Origin: Streptomyces echinoruber
GTDB lineage: Bacteria > Actinomycetota > Actinomycetes > Streptomycetales > Streptomycetaceae
Assembly: GCF_014651135.1 (NCBI RefSeq)
Contig: NZ_BMWH01000015.1
Coordinates: 62,001-126,000, forward strand
DNA: 64,000 nucleotides
Direction of reading: 5' to 3'
Part shown: piece by piece, positions 53,002 to 62,541 of the stretch
Numbering within the stretch: the stretch's first letter is position 1
Layout: each line of letters starts with the position of its first letter
Made by a program: the position numbers and the translations under genes
Notes under the pieces: generated by a model
The model's input: the letters and a program-made list of their open reading frames with translations, nothing else
What the model was told of the DNA's origin: nothing
Databases searched by the model: none

Positions 53002-53553
53002 TCAGCGGAGGGCTGCGGCGATGCGGTGCCGGAGGCGTTCGTCGCTGAGGGTGTCGAGGTCTCGCCAGGCGGCGTCGATGACCTCTTCGGTCTGGAGCTG
53101 CCCGATGTCGGCGGTGGTGCGGAACAGGTAGCGGAAGTCGATGTGCTGGTGGTCGGGCTCGCCTTTGGCGTCGTTGGCGGGGATGGGGTGGACGTCGAGG
53201 TGGAGAGGGCCGTCGCCGGCCGGGGCGACGCTCTCGGCGGGGATGCCGGTCTCCTCGGTCAGCTCGCGCCGGGCGGCGTCCAGCAGGGTGGCGTCGCCGG
53301 GTTCGAGGTGTCCGCCGGGCAGGAGCCACTTGTCCAGGGCGAGGTGGTGGATGTGCAGGATGCGCCCCTCCGGGTCGGCGAGGATCGCGCCGGCGGTGGC
53401 GTGTCCGCGGAACTCGGTTCGGCTGGTGAGGTCGGCTCCGGCGTCCAGCAGGGCGATGACGGGGGCGAGGATGGTCTTCTCGCCCGGGTGAGCGTCGAGG
53501 TAGTCGTTGACGGTGGCGCGGGTGTGGTCTGCCGTGATGGCCAAATCGATCAC
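53002..53553 (-). CDS. NUDIX hydrolase
   Basis: A 183-residue NUDIX protein. The box is GGHLEPGDATLLDAARRELT followed by EETGI: the REL-EE-G core is intact with one extra residue before it. It hydrolyses nucleoside diphosphates linked to another group; substrate unknown. GTG overlaps the upstream stop (GTGA), so it is in an operon with the SAH-hydrolase-like gene. Confidence 0.85.
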   Translation of the reverse strand: MIDLAITADHTRATVNDYLDAHPGEKTILAPVIALLDAGADLTSRTEFRGHATAGAILADPEGRILHIHHLALDKWLLPGGHLEPGDATLLDAARRELTEETGIPAESVAPAGDGPLHLDVHPIPANDAKGEPDHQHIDFRYLFRTTADIGQLQTEEVIDAAWRDLDTLSDERLRHRIAAALR

Positions 53554-54671
53554 CTGTTGAAGTAGGAGAGCCAGGTTGCCGCGATGGCGGCTCGGTCGGC
53601 CGCGGGGACCTCGTGGATGCCGGGGGCGAGGTCACCGCGGGTGAGCATCCTGATCGAGGCGAGTATCTCGGCCTGGACCAGGAAGATGAACGGCCCGACG
53701 CTGGCGCCGTGCAGGAAGTTGACAGCGTTCCCGCCGTTGGCCAGGTAGAAGTAGTGGCCGGTGGTCTGGTAGCGGGTGACGTGCTCGCCGGCCATCGCGC
53801 GGGTGTAGACCTCCGGGAGCCCGGCCAGCTCCAGTTCGTCCTCGCTGGAGGTGACGGTGGCGACGTAGGCACCGTTGCGCAGGTGGGGGAAGTCCTCGCC
53901 GCGCAAGGAGACCGCGCCGGTCGCGCAGAGCACGAGCCCGGCCCCGGTGAGCGCGCTCTCGCGGTCGCGGGCGACGGTGAAGCCCTGGGCCAGGGCCTGG
54001 GTGCGGCGGACGGGGTCGATGTCGAAGACGGTGACCTGGACGCCCTTGGCGTGCAGCAGCCGGGCGATGGAGGAGCCGAGCTTGCCGAAGCCGATGACCA
54101 GGGCGGGGCGGCCGTGGAGGATGTCGCCGCGTCCGCGCATGACGGCCTCGGTGGAGAAGACCACGGACTGGCCGACGAGGAAGTCCTCGGGGTCCTTCAG
54201 CGGCGAGCGGGCGACCGAGATCACCGGGCAGGGCAGCTTGTCCAGGTCCTGGTAGCGGCGGTGGCCGTTCTCGGTGTCCTCGACCACTCCGAGGAGCCGG
54301 CCGGAGAAGCGCGCGTGCACCTCGGCGAGGCTGGGGGCGAAGTAGCCGCCGACGTCCAGCAGCACCAGGTCCTCCCCGGCCGCCCGGGACTCCAGGTAGT
54401 CCAGCGCCGCGTCGGGGTCGGCGAACAGGTCGCGGGAGAGCGTGTCGACGGGGACGGTGTGCTCGACTTCGCGCCGCGCGGCGGGGCTGATCGACTTGGG
54501 CTTGGGCAGCACCGCCCGCAGCCGGCTCATGGCCGCGACCGCGCGGATGAAGGCGGGCCGCTCCGGCAGCAGGTGGGTGACCAGGAAGGAGGTGGCCTGC
54601 TCGTCGGGGGCGAACCGGGCTGCGATCTTGGCGAAGTAGGCGTCCAGCCGGGCGCGTTCGAAGGATTCCAT
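53550..54671 (-). CDS. S-adenosylhomocysteine-hydrolase-like NAD-binding protein
   Basis: A 373-residue protein. LVIGFGKLGSSIARLLHAKG is a Rossmann NAD-binding loop similar to that of adenosylhomocysteinase, followed by VTVFDIDPVRRTQAL and ATGAVSLRGEDF. Shorter than true SahH (about 470), lacking its N-terminal substrate domain. It probably acts on a different small molecule. GAGAGGGA precedes the ATG. Confidence 0.72.
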   Translation of the reverse strand: MESFERARLDAYFAKIAARFAPDEQATSFLVTHLLPERPAFIRAVAAMSRLRAVLPKPKSISPAARREVEHTVPVDTLSRDLFADPDAALDYLESRAAGEDLVLLDVGGYFAPSLAEVHARFSGRLLGVVEDTENGHRRYQDLDKLPCPVISVARSPLKDPEDFLVGQSVVFSTEAVMRGRGDILHGRPALVIGFGKLGSSIARLLHAKGVQVTVFDIDPVRRTQALAQGFTVARDRESALTGAGLVLCATGAVSLRGEDFPHLRNGAYVATVTSSEDELELAGLPEVYTRAMAGEHVTRYQTTGHYFYLANGGNAVNFLHGASVGPFIFLVQAEILASIRMLTRGDLAPGIHEVPAADRAAIAATWLSYFNR

Positions 54672-54729
54672 GGCTGTTCCCTCTCATCCGTCAGCGCGGA
54701 CCGTGCAGGGGAGGCTGAGGCTGGGGTGG

Positions 54730-55206
54730 TCAGGTGGTGCGGGCGAGGCCGAACAGCAGGCGGCCGGCGGCGAGGGCGGTGTCCAGGTAAGCGTCGACGC
54801 GGGCGGCGTCGGCGGATCTGGGCAGGGGGTCCAGGCCGACCGTCACCGCGGCCTCGCCGGAGGCGGTGACCAGGGCGGTCCAGCGGGGGTGGGTGGGCAG
54901 CCGCAGCCCGTAGCGGGCGCCGTGAAAGCGCATCAGCACCCAGTCGCCGACGACCTGGAGCCGCTCGGGCAGGAGAGGCAGGCGGTCGCGGGCTTGGGCC
55001 AGGCCGCCGAGCGCGTCGGCGATCAGCCGCATCCGGGCCTCGATCGCTTCCGGGGTGTCGCGGCCGGTGCGGCCGGGCGGGTGGGCGAGCAGGACGTGGG
55101 CGAGGTCCCGGCCGTCGGGCGCCGTGCCGGGCCAGGTCCAGGCACCGAGCGAGGCCAGCAGTCCCGGTCTCGGTCCGGTGCCCGGCGGCAGGGTGCGGGT
55201 CAGCAT
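54730..55206 (-). CDS. Hypothetical protein of the island
   Basis: A 158-residue protein with start MLTRTLPPGTGPRPGLLASL. AWTWPGTAPDGRDLAHVLLA and RVDAYLDTALAAGRLLFGLA are visible. No family recognised; overlaps the HATPase gene by 7 bp, so it is co-expressed. Confidence 0.55.
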   Translation of the reverse strand: MLTRTLPPGTGPRPGLLASLGAWTWPGTAPDGRDLAHVLLAHPPGRTGRDTPEAIEARMRLIADALGGLAQARDRLPLLPERLQVVGDWVLMRFHGARYGLRLPTHPRWTALVTASGEAAVTVGLDPLPRSADAARVDAYLDTALAAGRLLFGLARTT

Positions 55207-55613
55207 GCCGCCTCCCGGACGGTCGCGGTCTTGAACCGCGTCCAGACGATCTTCCCCGAGGGCTGCCGGTCGCAGACGCCCCACTCGTCGGCGAGCTGCT
55301 CGACGATCAGCAGCCCCCGCCCGGAGGCGTCCGACGGGTCGGTGTGCCGGACGTGCGGCCGCTGCCCGCCGCGGCGGCTGTCGTGCACTTCGAGAAGGAC
55401 GAAGTCGTCCTCGGCCGTGAGCCGAACCAGGAATCCGAGCCCGGGTTCGGCGCCGTGCAGGAGCGCGTGGGAAGCCAGCTCGGAGACACACAGCCGGATG
55501 TCCTCCGCGGGTCCGGCCAGTCCCCAGGCCGTCAAGGTCGCCGTCGCGAAGTCCCGGGCCAGTCCCACGGACTCGGCTTTCGGTTCGAAGTAGTGCTGCG
55601 TCACCTCGGTCAT
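55200..55613 (-). CDS. RsbW-like HATPase protein (island)
   Basis: A 137-residue GHKL ATPase: N-box LCVSELASHALLHG, G1 EVHDSRRGGQRP, G2 GRGLLIVEQLADEWG. Shorter than the two WhiJ-module proteins and divergent from them. Likely part of the same island operon. Confidence 0.82.
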   Translation of the reverse strand: MTEVTQHYFEPKAESVGLARDFATATLTAWGLAGPAEDIRLCVSELASHALLHGAEPGLGFLVRLTAEDDFVLLEVHDSRRGGQRPHVRHTDPSDASGRGLLIVEQLADEWGVCDRQPSGKIVWTRFKTATVREAAC

Positions 55614-55622
55614 GGCGGTCCT

Positions 55623-56048
55623 TCAGGTCTCCGCGTCCAGGGCCGGGCTGCGGCGGCAGGCCCGGCCGGTGCTGGGCTGGCCGGCCGCGCGGTGACCTGC
55701 CGGCCGGGGCCGGCGGCGGCCGCGGACCAGCAGCAGCCGGGCTCCGGCCGACTCGATCCGCCGGGTGCGCTCGGCGGCTATCGCCTTGGGCCCGAGATGG
55801 GAGGCGGCCGGCAGCACCACGCCGTAGGTGTCGGGCAGCGCGAGGACGTCCAGCAGCCCGGTGAACGCGACCGCCGCCGCGGGGGAGCGTTCGGTGAACA
55901 CCCCGGCCAGCAGCAGCTCGTGCTGGCGGCAGTACTCCTCCAGCGATGTGGCCAGGGCCTGCTGGCGGGCCGTCGAGGCCCGCACCGGCCGCAGGTAGCC
56001 GTAGACGACCGGGCCGGCGACGGGGCGGTGCTCGGTGAGGGGTTCCAC
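55623..56048 (-). CDS. Serine-recombinase-like N-terminal domain protein
   Basis: A 141-residue protein that starts VYGYLRPVRASTARQQALAT, like the resolvase fold with the YxRVS motif replaced by YLRPVRAS. LDVLALPDTYGVVLPAASHL and RIESAGARLLLVRGR keep the fold, but a DNA-binding domain is absent. It may be a regulatory or inactive relative. GTG start. Confidence 0.55.
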   Translation of the reverse strand: MEPLTEHRPVAGPVVYGYLRPVRASTARQQALATSLEEYCRQHELLLAGVFTERSPAAAVAFTGLLDVLALPDTYGVVLPAASHLGPKAIAAERTRRIESAGARLLLVRGRRRPRPAGHRAAGQPSTGRACRRSPALDAET

Positions 56049-56205
56049 TGCGGACCGTCCAAAAGGGTGGGTCGGGGAGGGGAGTCCCTTCGAGCCTGAT
56101 CCCAGCTCACCGGCGGGGAAATGACCCGCTGTTGCACTTCCGTGGCACTTTCGTCCCCCCGGCCGCGCGGGTGGTGCTTCCATGGCGAGCGGAAGGGAGC
56201 GACGC

Positions 56206-57306
56206 GTGGCGACCGTGCATCACTGGACCGGTCTGGAGGCCCGGGCCCTGCGTCTGGCCCTGCGGATGAGCGTCCGCGCGTTCGCCGAACACCTCGGCGT
56301 CGGGGTCCGCACCGTCTCCAAATGGGAGAAGCTCCTCACCGGCACCGAGCCCCGCCCGGACACCCAGGCGATCTTGGACACCGCGCTGGCCCGCGCGGAC
56401 CCCGCGGTCCACCTGCGGTTCGAGACGAACCTGTCCGAGGCCGGCCGCCCCGCTGCGGGGCTGAGCCGACGGGTGACGGTGACCGGCCCGCGGGCCTGGG
56501 AGTACGAGTCGTGGACCGACGACCTGGACCGGGCCGTGGTCGCCCTGGCCCGGCAGAACTTCGCCTTCGCCGACAACCTGCTGGGCCGCTGGCTGGTCCG
56601 CTTCACCCCGGCCGAACTGGACGACAAGGGCCTGTATCTGTTCGCCCGCTCCACCGCCCTGCTCGGCGACCTGCGACGCGACCAAGGGGCGGTGATCGGC
56701 CCGATGTCGGCCCAGCGCTCCTATGCCGGCGCCCGCTCGGTGTTCACCCAGCTCGACATCCCCCGCCGCGTCGCCCAGCTCGACCTGTCCCTGGCAGTGG
56801 TCGCGGAGATGTCCGGCAACCTGGCGGCCGCCGCCCGCCACTACGAAACCCTCGCCGTCGACGACCGGCTCTCCCGCCGCGACCGGGCCCGGGCCCGGCT
56901 GTGGGTGGGCACCGCGCTGAGCAAGGACGGCAACCACGACTACGCCGCCCGCGTCATGCTCGCCGCGACCCGCGAGTTCGAAGACCTCTGCGAGCCCGAG
57001 GACTGGTCCGTCGCCCACCAGAAGCTTGCCCTCGCCCACCGCGGCGCCGGCCATCTGGACCAGGCCCTGCACTTCATCGACATCGCCCGCAGCACCGCCA
57101 CGACCGACTCGCCCATGCAGAAAGTGCGGTTGGACACCGCTCACGGTCACATCCTGCTGTCCGACCCGGCAACCCGGGATGATGGGCTGCGGGTGCTGGA
57201 GAACGCCGCGAAGCTGGCCGCCAAGGTCGGCCTGAGCCACCAGCTCAGCAGCATCGAGGGCATCCGGATGACGACCGAAGGGGCAGCCGGCCCCCGGCGA
57301 CGGTGA
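56206..57306 (+). CDS. XRE regulator with TPR-like C-terminus
   Basis: A 366-residue regulator. The N-terminal helix-turn-helix (LRLALRMSVRAFAEHLGVGV, RTVSKWEKLLTG) is followed by tetratricopeptide-like helices (residues 110-350, with AQLDLSLAVVAEMSGNLAAA). Resembles the Streptomyces NsdA-type regulators. GGAAGGGAG before GTG 56206. It starts the rightward operon and is divergent from the recombinase-like gene. Confidence 0.8.
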   Translation: MATVHHWTGLEARALRLALRMSVRAFAEHLGVGVRTVSKWEKLLTGTEPRPDTQAILDTALARADPAVHLRFETNLSEAGRPAAGLSRRVTVTGPRAWEYESWTDDLDRAVVALARQNFAFADNLLGRWLVRFTPAELDDKGLYLFARSTALLGDLRRDQGAVIGPMSAQRSYAGARSVFTQLDIPRRVAQLDLSLAVVAEMSGNLAAAARHYETLAVDDRLSRRDRARARLWVGTALSKDGNHDYAARVMLAATREFEDLCEPEDWSVAHQKLALAHRGAGHLDQALHFIDIARSTATTDSPMQKVRLDTAHGHILLSDPATRDDGLRVLENAAKLAAKVGLSHQLSSIEGIRMTTEGAAGPRRR

Positions 57307-57320
57307 CCAGGGAGAAGCCA

Positions 57321-57989
57321 GTGACGGACAACCAGCGGGCCATCACCGACGAGCAGCGGCGGCAGGCCATGCTGATCTGGGACTACCACCAGATGCACCA
57401 CCAGGTCCGGCCGTGCGACGCGGCGATCGGCCTGGGCAGCCACGACCTCGGCGTCGCCGCCTTCGCCGCCCGCCTGTATCTGGCCGGGCTCTTCCCGACC
57501 CTGGTGTTCACTGGCGGCAACAGCCCCACCACCGCCGCCCGCTTCCCCCGCGGCGAGGCGGTGCACTACCGCGAGCACGCCATCGAACTCGGGGTGCCCG
57601 ACTCCGCGATCCTGCTGGAGCCCAAGGCCGGCAACACCGGGCAGAACATCATCTTCTCCCGCGAGGTTCTGGCCGCCGCCGGGATCACCCCCGCCTCGGT
57701 GCTGCTGATCTCCAAGCCGTATATGGAACGACGCTCCTTCGCCACCGCCCGCAAGCTGTGGCCCGAAGTCGAGGTGGTCTGCGCCTCCGAGCCCCTGGAG
57801 TTCGACGACTACCTCAAGAGCATCGGCGACGAAGCCCTCGTCGTCGACATGCTCGTCGGCGACCTGCAGCGGGTGATCGAGTACCCCAAGCTCGGGTTCG
57901 CCATCGAGCAGACCGTCCCGGAGGACGTGCATGCCGCCTACCGATCACTCATCGAAGCCGGGTTCACCAGCCGCCTCATCCCCTCCTGA
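57321..57989 (+). CDS. YdcF/DUF218 family protein
   Basis: A 222-residue DUF218 protein with AAIGLGSHDLGVAAFAARLY, LVFTGGNSPTTAARFPRGEA, LEPKAGNTGQNIIFSREVL. The YdcF family binds S-adenosyl-methionine in E. coli. GTG at 57321 has GGGAGAAG upstream; an upstream GTG at 57303 overlaps the regulator stop. Confidence 0.82.
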   Translation: MTDNQRAITDEQRRQAMLIWDYHQMHHQVRPCDAAIGLGSHDLGVAAFAARLYLAGLFPTLVFTGGNSPTTAARFPRGEAVHYREHAIELGVPDSAILLEPKAGNTGQNIIFSREVLAAAGITPASVLLISKPYMERRSFATARKLWPEVEVVCASEPLEFDDYLKSIGDEALVVDMLVGDLQRVIEYPKLGFAIEQTVPEDVHAAYRSLIEAGFTSRLIPS

Positions 57990-58722
57990 CCTCCCGCCCC
58001 CCGGCGGGCTGTGCGCGATCCACCAGCCCAACCTCTTCCCGCGACTGACCACGCTGGCCAAGCTGTTCGCGGCGAACTACTGGATCGTCCTGGACGACGT
58101 CCAGTTCAACCGCCGCGACTACCAGCACCGCGCCCGCCTCGCGGCCCTGGACGACCCGCACCGGCGGCAGTGGCTCACCGTCCCCACCCACCTGCCCCAA
58201 GGCCGCCAGACGGCCATCCGCGACGCTGTGATCGCCGACCTGGACCGCTCCCGGCGGCGCGTGGCCCACATGCTGCCGCACTACTACCGCGCCAGCCCGC
58301 ACTGGCCGGCCCTCGCCCGCGAACTGCCCTGCGTCCTCGACCAGTTCACCGCCACCGGCAAGACCGCCGACGTCGCCGAGGCATCCACCCGCATCCTGCT
58401 GGAACTCCTCGGCTGGAAAGGACCCATCCTCCGCAGCAGCCACCTGCCCGCCCGGCCCAGCCGCTCCCAGCGGCTCGCCGACCTCGCCCAGGCCACCGGC
58501 GCCCGCGGCTATCTGTGCGGGACCGGCGGCATGACATACCTGGACACCAGCGTGTTCACCGCCCGGGACATCACCGTCGTCCCCTTCCATCCCCCCGCGG
58601 GGATGCCCTGGGACGCGGGCAGGCGCATCAGCGCGATCCACGCACTGATGCGCCTCGGGCCCCAGGCCCTCGCCGAGCAGATGCAGGCCGCCGCCCGCAG
58701 CCAGTCGCGGCCTGCCGCCTGA
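57931..58722 (+). CDS. WbqC-family protein
   Basis: A 263-residue WbqC-like protein: LCAIHQPNLFPRLTTLAKLF, WIVLDDVQFNRRDYQHRARL, WLTVP and LRSSHLPARPSRSQRLADL, GARGYLCGTGGMTYLD. WbqC proteins take part in sugar or glycolipid biosynthesis, with unclear chemistry. Overlaps the YdcF gene by 59 bp; ATG after GGAGGA. Confidence 0.82.
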   Translation: MPPTDHSSKPGSPAASSPPDLPPPGGLCAIHQPNLFPRLTTLAKLFAANYWIVLDDVQFNRRDYQHRARLAALDDPHRRQWLTVPTHLPQGRQTAIRDAVIADLDRSRRRVAHMLPHYYRASPHWPALARELPCVLDQFTATGKTADVAEASTRILLELLGWKGPILRSSHLPARPSRSQRLADLAQATGARGYLCGTGGMTYLDTSVFTARDITVVPFHPPAGMPWDAGRRISAIHALMRLGPQALAEQMQAAARSQSRPAA

Positions 58723-58880
58723 AGTAGACGCTCGATCCCGTTGTGCGGCCTCACCCGTTTGGGTGTACCTGTTCCGCACAGGCCCCGCTCCCGTCCAGCT
58801 CACGACGCCACTGCGTCAGCCGCCGTCCGTAGAAACGATAGGGGCGGCAACCGGCCCCCACCTCCGCGCAACTACCTTTC

Positions 58881-59237
58881 GTGGTAACCAGATTGCCTTG
58901 CGTAAGGGATCTCATGGGCTACTCGGAGCAGGACATGCAGGAAGGTTGGACCCTGGTGGTCCGCGGCCGCACCAACCGGCTGGAGCTCGGCGACAAGCTG
59001 CTGGCCGTGACCGCCGCGAGCGGAGAGGGAGTGCTGGAACAGTTCTGCGACGAGATCGGGCTCGGCGTGCGCTCGGGCCGCGACTACCGCCACGTCGCCC
59101 GAATGTGCACCCCGCCGCTGCGGGCGAAGATCGCAGCCGGCGGCGTCCTGATCAACTACAGCATCCTGCGGGAGGGCGCCCGGCTCGGGCCGGGCGGGTG
59201 CCGGTCGACGAGGGCTGTCGCAAGCTGCTGGACCTGA
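58881..59237 (+). pseudogene. Truncated DUF6192-like gene
   Basis: A 118-residue frame, similar in part to DUF6192 proteins (TLVVRGRTNRLELGDKLLAV, IGLGVRSGRDYRHVARMC). The end (RLGPGGCRSTRAVASCWT) is garbled and the sequence meets the IS481 fragment, so the C-terminus is probably lost. Confidence 0.5.
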
Positions 59238-59239
59238 TC

Positions 59240-59470
59240 GGCCAGGCGGAGATCTGGAAGCGTTCCGCGGCTCGTCGCAGGGACCAGTCGTCGTCCACGA
59301 CGCAGCGGGCCAGACGCAGACGGCCGGTCTGGGTCAGGGGTGCGTTACGGTGGGGCACGAGGGCCTTTCTGGTCGCCGGTGCAGATCTCGCAATCCACAC
59401 CAGGCCAGAGGGCCCTCACCCATGTCAAGATCACACCTCAGTGATCGCTGTCACCCATCTCCGTGGACGG
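59240..59470 (-). mobile_element. IS481-family transposase fragment (right)
   Basis: Leftward, VPHRNAPLTQTGRLRLARCV then DDDWSLRRAAERFQIS, the start of IS481 transposases. The frame breaks after 40 codons. The upstream end (to 59470) matches the left copy at 51804-51945. Confidence 0.75.
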
Positions 59471-59493
59471 AATACCTGGCCCCGGCAAACGCC

Positions 59494-59532
59494 GGAGGGC
59501 GGCACCCCCTGCTGCCAGGGAGTGCCGCCCTC
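59494..59532 (-). terminator. groEL2 terminator
   Basis: GAGGGCGGCACCCCCT and AGGGAGTGCCGCCCTC form a long stem. A second copy stands at 51556 in the left repeat. Confidence 0.85.
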
Positions 59533-59564
59533 GGTCGGACGGTCGATCAACCGGAACCGGTCGA

Positions 59565-61190
<1,626 letters not shown>

Positions 61191-61334
61191 GTGAAGTGGT
61201 CCCTCCAGGACTGGGGGTGATGACTTCGGACCGCGCCCGCGCCCGCGACGGACGGCCCCCGACCGGCGGTTCCTTGCCCCAACCGGCCTGCGGACCTCAC
61301 CGACCCGGTCCTTCGCTTGTCACTCTCACCTTCA

Positions 61335-61379
61335 GAGTGCTAACGCCAATGATTAGCACTCGCCCTGGTCGAGTGCAAG
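61335..61379 (-). promoter_or_regulatory. CIRCE operator (HrcA) with an extra half-site
   Basis: TTAGCACTC at 61353, nine bases, and GAGTGCAAG at 61371 give a CIRCE inverted repeat with two mismatches in the outer arm. A further half-site GAGTGCTAA at 61335 also has nine-base spacing. This type of extended site is known upstream of actinobacterial groE genes and is bound by HrcA. Confidence 0.9.
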
Positions 61380-61469
61380 CGCCTCCCCCCGACGACGGGC
61401 CCTCTCAGCCGCCCGCGAACAGGCCCCCGCGCCCCGCCCCGGGGTGCCGGGCGGCGCGGGCCCGGCGCG

Positions 61470-61545
61470 CCCGCACAAAGGTCCGCATCCCGCCGCCCGG
61501 CACGCACGCGGAAAGGTCCGCATCCCGCCGCCCGGCGCGCACGCG
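61470..61545. repeat. 35-bp repeat between groEL2 and cspB
   Basis: Two near-exact copies of a unit beginning AAAGGTCCGCATCCCGCCGC and ending GCACGCGGA. No gene lies here. Confidence 0.85.
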
Positions 61546-61546
61546 G

Positions 61547-61580
61547 AAGGGCCCGTACCCCGCCGGGTACGGGCCCTTCA
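61547..61580 (-). terminator. cspB terminator
   Basis: GAAGGGCCCGTACCC and GGGTACGGGCCCTTC: a perfect 15-bp stem with a CGCC loop, 35 bp past the cspB stop. Confidence 0.92.
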
Positions 61581-61614
61581 CCGCAGATGCGCGGCGGATG
61601 TGCGGCGGATGCGT

Positions 61615-61818
61615 TCAGGCGGTGACGCGAACCATGTCGGCCTGCGGGCCCTTCTGGCCCTGCGAGATCTCGAACTCGACCCGCTGGCCCTCTTCCAGGG
61701 TGCGGTAGCCGTCCATCTGGATCGCGCTGTAGTGGACGAAGACGTCCGCACCACCGTCGACCGCGATGAAGCCGTAGCCCTTCTCCGCGTTGAACCACTT
61801 GACGGTGCCCTGAGCCAT
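61615..61818 (-). CDS. Cold-shock protein (CspA family)
   Basis: A 67-residue cold-shock protein, MAQGTVKWFNAEKGYGFIAV with RNP1 KGYGFIAV and RNP2 VFVHYSAI. Binds single-stranded RNA/DNA and acts as an RNA chaperone. Normal length; ATG at 61818. A long leader of about 350 bases lies upstream. Confidence 0.95.
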   Translation of the reverse strand: MAQGTVKWFNAEKGYGFIAVDGGADVFVHYSAIQMDGYRTLEEGQRVEFEISQGQKGPQADMVRVTA

Positions 61819-62175
61819 GCCTAACTCCCCTATTACTGGCCCTTGCACAGATCCACACTTCGCGGATCCGGGTCAGACCTCACCCCCCATGAGTGGGGGC
61901 GTGCGCCGGAACGCGTCGACCGCGGCTGAATGTATCTGTCCCGCTGCCGTCTGCAACAGGTCAGTCGGACGAGAATTCCGGCTGCGCGACATCCGGAATA
62001 TGCCGAGAATTCCGCAGACGTCCGGGCAAGTCGGGCCACACAAAAGGAACAAAAGACACAAAAAACCTGCACACTTTGGCTGTTTCTTGACGGCCGCGCA
62101 GCAGGATTTCCAGGGCTCCCGACCCGCGGAACTGGGGCGGGTACCCCAACTCTACCGCGCTCAATCACATGGAAT
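61819..62175 (-). other. Leader and promoter region of the cold-shock gene
   Basis: About 350 bases between cspB and the moaD terminator. On the minus strand it has an unusual T-rich run (GGTTTTTTGTGTCTTTTG near 62060) and words GAGAATTCCG/GAGAATTCCGC in repeat. It may form a structured cold-shock leader. No gene is supported. Confidence 0.45.
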
Positions 62176-62206
62176 TGCCCCCTCCGCTTCTCTTACGGAG
62201 GGGGCA
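62176..62206 (-). terminator. Terminator of the thrC-moaD operon
   Basis: TTGCCCCCTCCG and CGGAGGGGGCAA form a 12-bp stem around CTTCTCTTA, 60 bp past the moaD stop. Confidence 0.88.
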
Positions 62207-62265
62207 AGTGAAGAAACTCTCGGTAACAGAAGTTACCGACGGTATGGAAGGGCCGGGAGCCGGAA

Positions 62266-62541
62266 TCAGCCGCCGGCGACCGCGGGAATGATCGACACGC
62301 CGGCGCCGTCCGGCGTCGCGGTGTCCAGCCCCTGCTCGAAGCGCACGTCGTCGTCGTTGACGTAGACGTTGACGAAGCGCCGCAGCCTGCCCTGGTCGTC
62401 GAGGATGCGCGCGGCGATGCCGGTGTGGTTCTTCTCCAGGTCCTCGATGACCTCGGCGAGGGTCGCGCCCTCGGCGCTCACCTCGGCCCGGCCGCCGGTG
62501 TAGGTGCGCAGGATGGTCGGGATGCGAACGGTCACGCTCAT
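62266..62541 (-). CDS. MoaD/ThiS-type sulfur-carrier protein
   Basis: A 91-residue ubiquitin-like sulfur carrier. VTVRIPTILRTYTGGRAEVS, VIEDLEKNHTGIAARIL, RFVNVYVNDDDVRF and the C-terminal VAGG end; the Gly-Gly would be converted to a thiocarboxylate by a MoeB-type enzyme. It resembles CysO. ATG overlaps the thrC stop by 4 bp. Its metabolic partner is likely the thrC product. Confidence 0.88.
   Translation of the reverse strand: MSVTVRIPTILRTYTGGRAEVSAEGATLAEVIEDLEKNHTGIAARILDDQGRLRRFVNVYVNDDDVRFEQGLDTATPDGAGVSIIPAVAGG

Noticed and set aside
61335..61361. Inside-out CIRCE (GAGTGCTAA then TTAGCACTC)
   Set aside because: Taken alone the arms are in the wrong order; the next half-site at 61371 gives the correct CIRCE.
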